Positions 44,276 to 53,131 of a stretch of 64,000 nt of DNA are shown here, piece after piece. Origin of the DNA: an uncultured Prevotellaceae bacterium (GTDB lineage: Bacteria > Bacteroidota > Bacteroidia > Bacteroidales > Muribaculaceae); the NCBI GenBank assembly GCA_900318205.1, contig ONJS01000014.1, forward strand, positions 62,001-126,000, written 5' to 3'. Every line of letters starts with the position of its first letter. Positions within the stretch are counted from its first letter, which is position 1. The notes beneath the pieces are model-generated. The model saw only the letters and a list, made by a program, of their open reading frames with translations, made no database searches and had not been told where the DNA came from. The translations under genes and the position numbers were made by a program.

Positions 44276-44378
44276 ATAGTCTAGAAAAACTAGATGTTCT
44301 AGACACACTAGATGTTCTAGACACTCTAGATAGACTAGATACTCTAGATATTCTAGAAGGTCTAGATTATCTAGATGG
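44274..44378. repeat. Long TCTAGA short-period repeat tract
   Basis: About eleven CTAGA units are spaced 8-10 bp apart (TCTAGATAG, TCTAGACAC, ACTAGATGT and others). The tract begins at the stop codon of the preceding gene and ends 6 bp before the terminator. Confidence 0.85.
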
Positions 44379-44383
44379 ATAGA

Positions 44384-44430
44384 AAAAAAGAGTTCCCGCT
44401 AGCCCAAGTGGCTGGCGGGAACTCTTTTTG
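44384..44430. terminator. Bidirectional terminator between the unknown gene and secA
   Basis: A ~20-bp stem, AAAAAGAGTTCCCGC-tagcc / ggctg-GCGGGAACTCTTTTT, with a 5-nt loop, symmetric for both strands. Confidence 0.92.
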
Positions 44431-44453
44431 TTGATTGTTATTGCCGTCGGCAA

Positions 44454-47400
44454 TTATGCCAGGCCGCGGCCGTGGCAGTTCTTGTACTTCTTGCCGCTAC
44501 CGCAGGGGCAGGGATCGTTGCGGCCAATCTTGGGACCCTCGTTGCGGATGGGGCCGGTGGGGCCTTGCGGACGGGGACCGACGGGCGCATTGGGACGGCT
44601 GGGATCGGGCTGGCCGCCGCGACCCTCGCTGTAGCGCTGCTGGCGCTGCGGCTCACGCTCCTGTACGTTCTCTTGGGGCGGTGCCTCGGGAATCTGGCCA
44701 CGCATGAGGATGGCGATGGACTTGCCGTTCATGACGCCAACCATCTGCTTGAACATGTTGAAGGCCTCGGTCTTGTAGATTACCAGCGGGTCTTTCTGCT
44801 CATAGCTAGCGTTCTGCACACTCTGGCGCAACTGGTCCATCTCGCGCAGGTGCTCCTTCCAGTTGTCATCGATGGTGAGCAGCATGACAGCCTTCTGCCA
44901 TTGCTTGGTGAGCGACTTGCAGTGGGTGTCGGCGGCTTCCTTGATGTCGATGACGATGCCGAAGGTGCGCTTGCCGTCGGTGATGGGCACGCGGATGAGG
45001 CCCTGGGGCTCCATGCCGTCGGCTTTCTGCCTCTCGACAATCTGTTGGATGATGGGGTCGGCAACTTCGCTCAGGCGTTCCATCTTGCGGTTGAAGGCCT
45101 TCAGCACGTTGTCATACAGGATGTCCTGCTTCTTGCCGTCATCCATGCGGCGGTACTCTTCCTCGTTGTAGGGGGGCTCAATGGCGTAGGTCTTGAGCAC
45201 CTGCATCTGGAAGTCCTCGTAATCGTCGGGACCATATTTCTCGACCATGTCCTCAACGCTGTCGTAGAGGGTGTTGATGATATCCAGACCGATACGCTCA
45301 CCGATGAGGGCGTGGTGGCGGCGTGAGTAAATCACCTTACGCTGGGCGTTCATCACGTCATCATACTCGAGCAGGTGTTTACGGATACCGAAGTTGTTCT
45401 CCTCGACGCGTTTTTGGGCGTTCTCGATGCTCTTGGTCACCATGTTGCTCTCGATGGCCTCGCCATCCTTGAGTCCCATGCGGTCCAGCATCTTGACGGT
45501 TCTCTCGGGGGCAAACAGACGCATCAGCTTATCCTCGAACGAAACGAAGAATACTGATGAACCCGGGTCTCCCTGACGACCGGAACGGCCTCGCAGCTGA
45601 CGGTCCACGCGGCGTGACTCGTGGCGCTCGGTACCGATGATGGCAAGACCGCCGGCGGCCTTCACCTCGGGCGAGAGCTTGATATCGGTACCACGACCTG
45701 CCATGTTGGTGGCGATGGTCACGACACCCTTTCCGTCGATGGCCTGACCAGCCTGTGCGACGATGTCGGCCTCCTTCTGGTGCAGCTTGGCGTTCAAGAC
45801 GTTGTGCGGGATGTGGCGCAGGTTCAACATGCGGCTCAGCATCTCACTGATCTCGACGCTCGTGGTACCCACCAGCGTGGGACGTCCGGAATTGCGCATG
45901 GCCTCAATCTCGGCGATTACGGCATTGAATTTCTCCTTCTGCGTCTTGTAAACGCGGTCGGCCATATCGTTGCGGATTACCGGCTTGTTGGTCGGGATGG
46001 TCACGACATCCAGCTTGTAGATGTCCCAGAACTCACCGGCCTCGGTCTCGGCGGTACCGGTCATACCTGCCAGCTTGTGGTACATGCGGAAGTAGTTCTG
46101 CAGCGTGATGGTGGCAAACGTCTGGGTAGCAGCCTCGACATTCACACCCTCCTTGGCCTCGATAGCCTGGTGCAGACCGTCGCTGTAGCGGCGTCCCTCC
46201 ATCACACGTCCCGTCTGCTCATCGACGATCTTTACCTTGCCCTCGGCATCGACGATGTACTCGTCGTCGCGGTTGAACAGGGTGTAGGCCTTCAAGAGCT
46301 GTGTCACGGTGTGTACACGCTCGGCCTTGACCGAATAGTTAGCAAGCAGTTCATCCTTCTTGTTCATCTTCTCCTCCTCGGTCAGCGGCTCGTTGGTCAC
46401 TGCCGACAGCTGGGCTGCGATGTCGGGCAGGATGAAGAACTCGGGATCGTCGGTACCCCTGGTGAGCACGTCGATACCCTTATCGGTCATCTCGACAGAG
46501 TTGTTTTTCTCGTCGATGATGAAGAACAGGGGATCGGTCACGGTGGGCATCTCGCGGTTGTTGTCCTGCATGTAGTAGGCCTCGGTCTTGAGCATGGCGG
46601 CCTTGACGCCCTCCTCACTCAGGTACTTGATCAACGGCTTGTACTTGGGCAGACCCTTGAAGGCACGGAAGAGTCGCAGGGTACCTTCCTTGACGGTTTC
46701 CGGGTCGTCGCTGGCCATCATCTTCTTGGCATCGGCGAGCAGTCCGGTCACCAGCTGGCGCTGAGCGTTATAGACGCGCTCCACGTTGGGCTTGAATTGG
46801 TTGAACATCTGGTCTTCACCCTTGGGCACCGGACCAGAGATGATCAACGGGGTACGGGCATCATCGATGAGCACACTATCGACCTCATCGACGATGGCGA
46901 AGTTGTGGGGACGCTGCACCATGTCCTCGGGGCGCATCGCCATATTGTCGCGCAGGTAGTCGAAACCGAACTCACTGTTGGTACCGAAGGTGATGTCGCA
47001 GTTGTAGGCTGCACGGCGCTGGGGCGAGTTGGGCTCGGTCTTGTCGATACAAGCCACGGTCATGCCGTGGAACATGTAGAGCGGTCCCATCCACTCGCTA
47101 TCGCGCTTGGCCAGGTAATCGTTGACGGTTACCACGTGGACACCGTTGCCGGTCAGACCGTTCAGGAAGACGGGCAGGGTAGCCACCAGGGTTTTACCTT
47201 CACCAGTCGCCATCTCGGCAATCTTACCCTGATGCAGGACGATACCACCGATGAGCTGAACGTCATAGTGTACCATGTCCCACTTCATGTCGTTACCACC
47301 GGCAATCCAGTGGTTGGTGTAGATGGCCTTGTCACCGTCGATGCTCACAAAGTCCTTGCCCTGGGCTGCCAGGTCACGGTCGAGTTGGGTGGCGGTAACG

Positions 47401-47783
47401 GTAATGGTCTCGTTCTCGGCAAAGCGGCGAGCGGTGGATTTCACGATGGCAAACACGGTGGGCAACACCTCGTTGAGCTTGTCCTCGAGGACGTCGAGGA
47501 TTTCCTTCTGGATGTCATCGACCTTCTTCCACAGCGGTTCACGTTCCTCATACTCGAGGGTTTCGATTTCGGCCTTGATGCGGTCGATCTCGTCGCGCTT
47601 GTCTTGTACCGAGTCATTGAGCTGCTGGCGGATGTCGGCGGTGCGCTGGCGCAGGCTGTCGATGTCCAGAGCGTCAATCTCGGGATAAATGTCCTTGATT
47701 TGCTTGACAATAGGCGTGAGCTTCTTCAGGTCACGCGTTGACTTATTGCCAAACATGGATTTCAAAATGTCACTAAGTCCCAT
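44454..47783 (-). CDS. secA: Preprotein translocase ATPase SecA
   Basis: 1109 aa, long because of insertions typical of Bacteroidetes SecA. It has Walker A MATGEGKT (191-198), the DEVDSVLID motif, the helicase motif [11 protein letters not shown] and the C-terminal zinc-binding SEC-C motif [14 protein letters not shown], preceded by a Pro/Arg/Gln-rich linker. It drives post-translational export through SecYEG. It is monocistronic, with the promoter TACCTTTG at 47836-47843. Confidence 0.97.
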   Translation of the reverse strand: MGLSDILKSMFGNKSTRDLKKLTPIVKQIKDIYPEIDALDIDSLRQRTADIRQQLNDSVQDKRDEIDRIKAEIETLEYEEREPLWKKVDDIQKEILDVLEDKLNEVLPTVFAIVKSTARRFAENETITVTATQLDRDLAAQGKDFVSIDGDKAIYTNHWIAGGNDMKWDMVHYDVQLIGGIVLHQGKIAEMATGEGKTLVATLPVFLNGLTGNGVHVVTVNDYLAKRDSEWMGPLYMFHGMTVACIDKTEPNSPQRRAAYNCDITFGTNSEFGFDYLRDNMAMRPEDMVQRPHNFAIVDEVDSVLIDDARTPLIISGPVPKGEDQMFNQFKPNVERVYNAQRQLVTGLLADAKKMMASDDPETVKEGTLRLFRAFKGLPKYKPLIKYLSEEGVKAAMLKTEAYYMQDNNREMPTVTDPLFFIIDEKNNSVEMTDKGIDVLTRGTDDPEFFILPDIAAQLSAVTNEPLTEEEKMNKKDELLANYSVKAERVHTVTQLLKAYTLFNRDDEYIVDAEGKVKIVDEQTGRVMEGRRYSDGLHQAIEAKEGVNVEAATQTFATITLQNYFRMYHKLAGMTGTAETEAGEFWDIYKLDVVTIPTNKPVIRNDMADRVYKTQKEKFNAVIAEIEAMRNSGRPTLVGTTSVEISEMLSRMLNLRHIPHNVLNAKLHQKEADIVAQAGQAIDGKGVVTIATNMAGRGTDIKLSPEVKAAGGLAIIGTERHESRRVDRQLRGRSGRQGDPGSSVFFVSFEDKLMRLFAPERTVKMLDRMGLKDGEAIESNMVTKSIENAQKRVEENNFGIRKHLLEYDDVMNAQRKVIYSRRHHALIGERIGLDIINTLYDSVEDMVEKYGPDDYEDFQMQVLKTYAIEPPYNEEEYRRMDDGKKQDILYDNVLKAFNRKMERLSEVADPIIQQIVERQKADGMEPQGLIRVPITDGKRTFGIVIDIKEAADTHCKSLTKQWQKAVMLLTIDDNWKEHLREMDQLRQSVQNASYEQKDPLVIYKTEAFNMFKQMVGVMNGKSIAILMRGQIPEAPPQENVQEREPQRQQRYSEGRGGQPDPSRPNAPVGPRPQGPTGPIRNEGPKIGRNDPCPCGSGKKYKNCHGRGLA

Positions 47784-47835
47784 TTCTTGGTTTGTTGTAT
47801 TATATATTTATGTTTTGTTTTTGTCGTCCAAACTG

Positions 47836-47843
47836 CAAAGGTA
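47836..47843 (-). promoter_or_regulatory. Promoter -7 box of secA (TACCTTTG)
   Basis: Minus-strand TAnnTTTG box 53 bp before the start codon. Confidence 0.65.
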
Positions 47844-47982
47844 CACATTTTAAGTTGATTAGCCGCTATGATATAGCGATTTTTAGCAGATAGGAGCATT
47901 TAGGCCTCGTGGGCCTAGAAAAGACGTGGAGATTTTTAAGGTCTTTAAGTAGTGCTGACACCTAAAGTCTGACACCTAAAGC

Positions 47983-49245
47983 CTAACGCTTGGAGGTCGG
48001 GCCACGAGTGGGCTTGCCTAGCAGCCACACGTTGGTCAACGAGCGCACTACCAGTGCTGCCATAATCGGGAAGAAGGCGATGTTGCCCACCTGGGGTTGC
48101 CAGGGCCATGCCAGCATGAGCAGACTCACAACCAGCGCGTTGAGGGCGTGGAGCCAGCCAGCAGCCGTGCGGGTTTTCTTGAACCAGGGCAACACGGCCA
48201 GCAACAGCAGCAGGGGGTGTAGCCAGGCGATGTTGATGTTGGGTGATGTGGCTTCGTGGGTAGAGAAGAAGATCAGGAAGAAGAGCAGGCATCCAGCCAA
48301 TCCTCCTGTAGTAAACAGCATGGTGTCGAACCAGCGGGACACGTCACGGCGGCGCCAGTCACGACTGCTCACGAGGAGCGTCAGCAGCAGCACGAGCAGT
48401 GCCACCGCCATGGGGGAGATGTACCACGGCGTGGGCGGTTTTACCTTGCCGGCGGTGCTCGCATCGACAGGCACGGTGGTCGCCTTGACCAGTGGCATGG
48501 TCACGCTGTCGGTCTTGATGGTGGCACGGTCGATGGCATCCATCAGTATCATGGGGATGAACATGGTGGCGCGCTGGTCGAGCACGGTGTCCACGTTCCA
48601 GCCCAATACCAGGTCGATGCCGAATTTTTCCCATGCATAGTTGCGGCAGTAGTGTGCCAAAATGTCACGATAGGTGACAGTCGTGTCGCCCATCGCGGGA
48701 TATTGCAGCCCCTCGCCCGCCGCCATCTCGATGATGTCGCGGGGACGGGTAGAGCAGTTGTCGCTCAGGAATTTGTAACGATAGGTGCGGTTCTCGGGTT
48801 GGGCATTGTACCACAGGAAGTTGCGCACGGCAATGGCGCGGTCCTGCGGCAGGTTGAGTTCCTGTTCCACCATGCGGCGCCCCTCCATGCCCATTGTGGC
48901 ATAGGCGCGGGGCACGGGCATGCACAGGTAGTCGGTCTCGCCCAGCATGAATCGCCACATGAAGGCCGGTGCCTGGAAATCAAATACGCCGTAGTTAAAG
49001 TACAGGTCGATAGGGCCTTGCTGCACCCTGATCTCGCTGTGACCCCAGATGTTGTGGGGCTCGCTGCCGGGATAGAACGTCACGAGGCTCACGCGCACCG
49101 AGTCCTCCTCCTGTTGCTTCTGGGTCGGGACCGGTTCGGCAGGGAAGGGCAGTTCGGGCGCGGCTTCAAGTGTCCCCGTCGCACACAGGGCACACAATAC
49201 CGTCATGCAATATGTTCGCAGCAGCCGTTGCATATATTTTATCAT
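47983..49245 (-). CDS. DUF4105 / Lnb-like membrane protein
   Basis: 420 aa. A signal peptide (LLRTYCMTVLCALCATGTLEA) precedes an extracytoplasmic domain with the DUF4105 hallmark pattern (YPGSEPHNIWGHSEIRV, then YKFLSDNCSTRPRD), a putative Cys/His peptidase- or amidase-like core related to Lnb_N. The C-terminal ~150 residues contain about five transmembrane helices (VALLVLLLTLLVSS and later). The biochemical role is not established. A two-copy GACACCTAAAG repeat (47958-47981) lies just beyond its stop. Confidence 0.82.
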   Translation of the reverse strand: MIKYMQRLLRTYCMTVLCALCATGTLEAAPELPFPAEPVPTQKQQEEDSVRVSLVTFYPGSEPHNIWGHSEIRVQQGPIDLYFNYGVFDFQAPAFMWRFMLGETDYLCMPVPRAYATMGMEGRRMVEQELNLPQDRAIAVRNFLWYNAQPENRTYRYKFLSDNCSTRPRDIIEMAAGEGLQYPAMGDTTVTYRDILAHYCRNYAWEKFGIDLVLGWNVDTVLDQRATMFIPMILMDAIDRATIKTDSVTMPLVKATTVPVDASTAGKVKPPTPWYISPMAVALLVLLLTLLVSSRDWRRRDVSRWFDTMLFTTGGLAGCLLFFLIFFSTHEATSPNINIAWLHPLLLLLAVLPWFKKTRTAAGWLHALNALVVSLLMLAWPWQPQVGNIAFFPIMAALVVRSLTNVWLLGKPTRGPTSKR

Positions 49246-49321
49246 GTGGCAAGAATAATGCCAATAATATAATAACGTGAAATCGACGAAATTATTTCCA
49301 GTTTCAGGTAGGATCTGTCAC

Positions 49322-49513
49322 CTAAATCGGGTGGGGAATGTGGGATTTTTGCTGATAAAAATTCGGGGGAAATGTTAAAAGATTGTTAAATTTCTTGTAA
49401 TTCACTGATTTACAGGACACCTTCATCAGGGCGCCGAGTTCATTGCCCTTGAGCCTTCGGGTCACCCTGAGCCAGATTGCCGGGTTAAGTTGTATGGTAA
49501 GTGATGTTTTCAT
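49322..49513 (-). CDS. Small hypothetical protein (63 aa)
   Basis: 63 aa, basic, no signal peptide, no family recognised. It is supported by a clear AGGAG ribosome-binding site 7 bp before the ATG and by an upstream TACTTTTG box (49556-49563). It may be a real short protein or the surviving 5' end of a longer gene. Confidence 0.4.
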   Translation of the reverse strand: MKTSLTIQLNPAIWLRVTRRLKGNELGALMKVSCKSVNYKKFNNLLTFPPNFYQQKSHIPHPI

Positions 49514-49544
49514 GACTTCTCCTCGGTTTAAAATGGTTTTTTGT

Positions 49545-49563
49545 CACTTTTGCCGCAAAAGTA
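49545..49563. promoter_or_regulatory. Palindrome overlapping a promoter box
   Basis: ACTTTTGC-C-GCAAAAGT (49547-49563) has perfect 8-bp arms around one base. Its right half contains the minus-strand TACTTTTG box for the small gene at 49322-49513. It could be an operator or a dispersed palindrome. Confidence 0.45.
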
Positions 49564-49642
49564 ACCCACCTCCTCACCGCCCCACCATGTCAAAAAGCAC
49601 AAACAACCCCAAACACTACAACAAAGTGGTTTCAAGCCTCTA

Positions 49643-50103
49643 GTGGGCATCCGCACACTTGACGAAAATGGAAAACAAGAAGTACAATAAATACTATGGC
49701 ATGCGCGTCCTTTGTATATTAACAACAACTGAAATAACTGAAACAAGCTGGGCATCCGCATACTGAACTAAAAGGAAAACAAGAAGTACAACAAATACTA
49801 TGGCATTCGCGTCCTTGCTAAATTAACAACAACTGAAACAAGCTGGGCATCCGCATACTGAACTAAAAGGAAAACAAGAAATACAACAAATACTATGGCA
49901 TGCGCATCCTTGCTGTATTAACAACAACTGAAACAACTGAAACAAGCAGGGCATCCGCACACTGAACGAAAAGGAAAACAAGAAATACAATAAATACTAT
50001 GGCATGCGCGTCCTTTTATATTAACAACAACTGAAACAACTGAAACAAGCTGGGCATCCGCATACTGAACTAAAAGGAAAACAATAAATACAATAAATAC
50101 AAA
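49643..50103 (+). repeat. Five-copy tandem array of ~95-105 bp mosaic repeat
   Basis: Units begin GGGCATCCGCA at about 49643, 49750, 49844, 49949 and 50052; the last is truncated. Each unit contains, in order, GGCATCCGCAC, GGAAAACAAGAARTACAA followed by AAATAC, GCATGCGCGTCC, and AACAACTGAAACAACTGAAACAAGC. Units differ by small indels and point changes, so there is no open reading frame through the array. Related inverted pieces lie at 54176-54290 and 57761-57870. Confidence 0.88.
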
Positions 50104-50274
50104 TCTGTTCTAGTGAGAATCAATACAATTTATTTTCTTCCCTGCACTTCTTGTCTTAATAATCACATGACAATAATCACTATTTGCACTGATTACCAAT
50201 AATTTGTGTTGTTATCATTAAAAATGTATTCTAATAGGATACACTCATTTCTTGCATGGTATTGGCGCTGCTAT

Positions 50275-50282
50275 TAATTTTG
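50275..50282 (+). promoter_or_regulatory. Promoter -7 box of the XRE-HNH pair (TAATTTTG)
   Basis: TAnnTTTG with TTG about 20 bp upstream (50252-50254), 31 bp before the ATG at 50313. Confidence 0.65.
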
Positions 50283-50312
50283 CAAACAAAAAACAATTTA
50301 AAATATATAATT

Positions 50313-50939
50313 ATGAATAATAAGAAACTATTAGGTAAACTCATCGAAGAAGAAGTGAGGCGTCAGCAAATTCCAATAACAAAATTTGCTGATATGATTT
50401 GTTGCCAAAGAAATAATGTGTATAAGATATTTGATCGCTCATCATTGCACGTCGACCAGTTGGCATTAATCTCGAAGGTCCTGAATCGTAACTTTTTTGA
50501 AGAACTGGCAATTGACCCATCATTAATTGACATTAATAGTGAGGAAGCAATCCAAGAGATTGAGAATAGAAGGGCTGTTTCTCAATTCATGGAAGTTGTA
50601 CCAAAGGTGTTATCTGATATGGGAAGACAACCGGTCATTGCTTTTGGAATACCATTAGGAATGGAAGATGTGGAAGAACTTCCTGATTTCATGCTAACGG
50701 ATTATGGAATTTGCTTTTCTAAAAACAACTTTATGGCTCTAAAACCGCAATATAAGACAAATCCTTTATTTGATTTTAGGGAATTTGAGAACAATGATGG
50801 AATTAAAGTTTACTTGATGATTAATACGTTGACTGGCTCGCATATGATTGATGTCAAATTGGATTATAAGACAGAAGAAGAGTGGGAGAAAACCTTTAGA
50901 TTTATATTTGAGACTTTTTTTGATCATGGAAGTAAATGA
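50313..50939 (+). CDS. XRE-like helix-turn-helix protein with unknown C-terminal domain
   Basis: 208 aa from the ATG at 50313; a start at 50256 would precede the promoter. Residues ~15-65 form a lambda-repressor-like HTH (QQIPITKFADMICCQRNNVY, then KIFDRSSLHVDQLALISKVL). The C-terminal ~120 residues (VIAFGIPLGMEDVEELPDFM and IKVYLMINTLTG) match no family I know and could be a sensor domain. GC is low compared with the core genes. Its stop overlaps the HNH gene by 14 bp, so the pair is cotranslated and it may regulate or partner the nuclease. Confidence 0.75.
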   Translation: MNNKKLLGKLIEEEVRRQQIPITKFADMICCQRNNVYKIFDRSSLHVDQLALISKVLNRNFFEELAIDPSLIDINSEEAIQEIENRRAVSQFMEVVPKVLSDMGRQPVIAFGIPLGMEDVEELPDFMLTDYGICFSKNNFMALKPQYKTNPLFDFREFENNDGIKVYLMINTLTGSHMIDVKLDYKTEEEWEKTFRFIFETFFDHGSK

Positions 50940-52005
50940 TTTGTTGAATGATTTTAATGAAGTCCGAGAATGCGACTTTAAAGGTGAGCATTATTCCGTT
51001 CGCGATAATGGTGCTGTTTATCGTCATGCTCGTCTCAATAAAAGGAAGAGAAAATATGATAATATATGGACATTTGGTACACCGAACAATTCAAATGGTT
51101 ACATGTATCTAAGCACCGTAAGGGTTCATCATATCGTCGCTACAGCATATTTCGGAGATCGTGATACAAAGGTATATGTTGTTGATCATAAGGACTCGAA
51201 TAAACGGAATAATCGTGTTGAGAATCTCCATTGGCTTACTCGTTTAGAGAATATCCTGACTAATCCCGCAACATTGAAGAAAATCATATTTTATTGTGGT
51301 AGTGTCGAAAACTTTTTGAGTAATCCGGTCTTAATTAGGAGATTTGCGAATCAAAATCCAGATTATAGTTGGATGAGAAGTGTGTCAAGAGAGGAAGCGA
51401 AATGCACCTTAGAAAACATGAATGAATGGGCTAAAAAGCCTAATGAGGAGCCAAAAGGAGGGAAAATGGGAGAATGGATTTTTAAATCATTAGGCTTTAA
51501 CCCTCAAATGGAGATAATGAGAAGATCGATGCAGATTGGCCAGTCGAAGAAAAAGAATCAGTCAATGCCCATTCATGATAATCTGGCATCTGAAGAAATG
51601 ACCAGGAATTATGTAGTTGCAAATAGTCCCAGTAGTGCGGTCCAAAAAGATTGGAGAACACCTACCGATTTTACTCTTTGTCCGTCAGAAGTGTCAGATA
51701 CGGCATTAATAGATTACTATAATAACATCTCAAGAGGGAAAGTTATGACGAGTAATGTTTTTGGAGGAACAAAAGTGTTTGATTATGCCATAAATGAGAA
51801 GAACACATATATTTGGGTATTATGTAGAAGAACGGAGAAGCACCCAATTAAACGCTGGGCTTTATCAGGTATTTTTGTTGATAATGGAAAGTTTGTTCAT
51901 GAGAATTTAGGCTCTTTTTTTTCAGCAAGGGGTGGATATAAACAATTCATACTCGCCCAGGGAAAAGAATGGAATGGTGGCAATAGTGTAGATGATTACT
52001 GCTGA
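50926..52005 (+). CDS. HNH endonuclease (NUMOD4/HNH_3 type) with unknown C-terminal domain
   Basis: 359 aa from the ATG at 50926. Residues ~21-35 look like a NUMOD4 element (HYSVRDNGAVYRHAR). Residues ~65-110 are an HNH_3 nuclease core: HH at 68-69, VDHKD (86-90), NNRVENLHWL with Asn95-Asn96 and Asn100. The C-terminal ~110 residues (WRTPTDFTLCPSEVSDTALI, YIWVLCRRTEKHPIKRWAL) are an unassigned domain. The fold is shared by phage and homing HNH enzymes, but linkage to an XRE gene suggests a defence or mobile module. It is low in GC. Confidence 0.78.
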   Translation: MEVNDLLNDFNEVRECDFKGEHYSVRDNGAVYRHARLNKRKRKYDNIWTFGTPNNSNGYMYLSTVRVHHIVATAYFGDRDTKVYVVDHKDSNKRNNRVENLHWLTRLENILTNPATLKKIIFYCGSVENFLSNPVLIRRFANQNPDYSWMRSVSREEAKCTLENMNEWAKKPNEEPKGGKMGEWIFKSLGFNPQMEIMRRSMQIGQSKKKNQSMPIHDNLASEEMTRNYVVANSPSSAVQKDWRTPTDFTLCPSEVSDTALIDYYNNISRGKVMTSNVFGGTKVFDYAINEKNTYIWVLCRRTEKHPIKRWALSGIFVDNGKFVHENLGSFFSARGGYKQFILAQGKEWNGGNSVDDYC

Positions 52006-52185
52006 AACTCAATTAAAAATGAATTGAAAAGCAGTACCCTCACGCACAGGATGAAACGAACGAAACGGAAAACTCTCACGACTCCCTTTTGGGTTGCAAT
52101 CACTTCCAACCAAATGAATCGTTAGATTCCACTAAGAGTTGTTTTTTATTTCCATCGTTTTGGTAGAGGCAATTGGAAATATTAG

Positions 52186-52193
52186 TATATTTG
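52186..52193 (+). promoter_or_regulatory. Promoter -7 box of the second HNH gene (TATATTTG)
   Basis: TAnnTTTG box 73 bp before the chosen ATG, with TTTTG about 23 bp upstream. The second HNH gene therefore probably has its own transcript. Confidence 0.55.
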
Positions 52194-52266
52194 CCGTGAA
52201 ACACGAGAACGTGGGACCCATTTCTGAAGAAAGAATAGTAATATGGAATACAAAGGAGATTTCATC

Positions 52267-53106
52267 ATGCAGAAGTACGTTGATTGGTCTCTGCTTAATC
52301 AAGGTATCACAATACCTGTAGCTGTTTATTCTATCTTGGCTACTTGGGACAAATCATTATTGATGCATGGAAATAATAAAGATATAAAGATTCTTATCGA
52401 TGGAGAGTTTTATGACGCAAAACTCAAGAATCTCAATTTTAATCAAGCAAATCACGCTGGGCATAGGGATATTATTCAAATAAGGTATAGCCCTGGTTCT
52501 CCTTTGGCAAATAAATTGCGCGCAATATTCAAGAGGAGTTATGATTACTATTATGCCGAGCGACTCCTGCAAGGTAATAGCCGTCGCAATATACCTCTAC
52601 CAACAGATTTTAAAGAATACATCCAGTTGTATCTGTCGACATCACCAAACGTGTTATGCATGGATTATTGTTCTGACTCAGAATCACAAAAATTAGCAAA
52701 TGCACTGATTTCTATTCCCGAAGAAATATATGAAGTCGGCGATGATGAGTTTTTCATGTCAGACGATACTGCTAAAATTGTTGAAAGAGAGACTCTGATG
52801 AAGTACCGTAAGATAGATCGAAATGTTATCAAGATGCTCAAAAAATTCTATGATTACAGGGACGAGATTAGTGGAGAGAAAATAGGTAGTGAGTTTGGTG
52901 AGAGTGTTGTTGAGGCCCACCATATAGACTACTTTACTAAGTCACAAAACAATGACTCAACCAACATCATCATTATTAGTCCTAATTACCATCGAATTAT
53001 CCATAAGAACAATCCTCATTTCAATCGAAAGAAATATCGGTTCGAGTTTGAAAACGGTGAGGTGCTCAAACTGAAATTGTATGAGCATCTAAGGGTTGGT
53101 AATTAA
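52267..53106 (+). CDS. HNH endonuclease with unrecognised N-terminal domain
   Basis: 279 aa. The ATG at 52267 is chosen because AAGGAG lies 8 bp upstream; an in-frame ATG at 52243 is possible. The C-terminal domain (~195-279) has the HNH pattern EAHHIDYF (His218-His219), Asn233 and NYHRIIHK (His242), without the zinc-binding Cys pairs of McrA-type enzymes. The N-terminal ~110 residues (KILIDGEFYDAKLKNLNF, RDIIQIRYSPGSPLANKL) could be a DNA- or modification-recognition domain, which is inference. It is convergent with the PD-(D/E)XK-like gene, 25 bp away. Confidence 0.78.
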   Translation: MQKYVDWSLLNQGITIPVAVYSILATWDKSLLMHGNNKDIKILIDGEFYDAKLKNLNFNQANHAGHRDIIQIRYSPGSPLANKLRAIFKRSYDYYYAERLLQGNSRRNIPLPTDFKEYIQLYLSTSPNVLCMDYCSDSESQKLANALISIPEEIYEVGDDEFFMSDDTAKIVERETLMKYRKIDRNVIKMLKKFYDYRDEISGEKIGSEFGESVVEAHHIDYFTKSQNNDSTNIIIISPNYHRIIHKNNPHFNRKKYRFEFENGEVLKLKLYEHLRVGN

Positions 53107-53131
53107 TCAAGGATATAGAATTAAGATTATG

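Noticed and set aside
45621-47741. 706-codon open frame antisense to secA
   Set aside because: It is a shadow of the GC-rich codon pattern of secA. Its translation is low-complexity in Leu, Val, Gly and His with no family features, and secA is certain on the other strand. The same applies to long antisense frames over nagA, murF-alr, DUF2027-Smr and pbp2.
49643-50103. Possible CRISPR array
   Set aside because: The units are ~100 bp, similar over their whole length, variable in spacing and without unique spacers; no cas gene is in the window.
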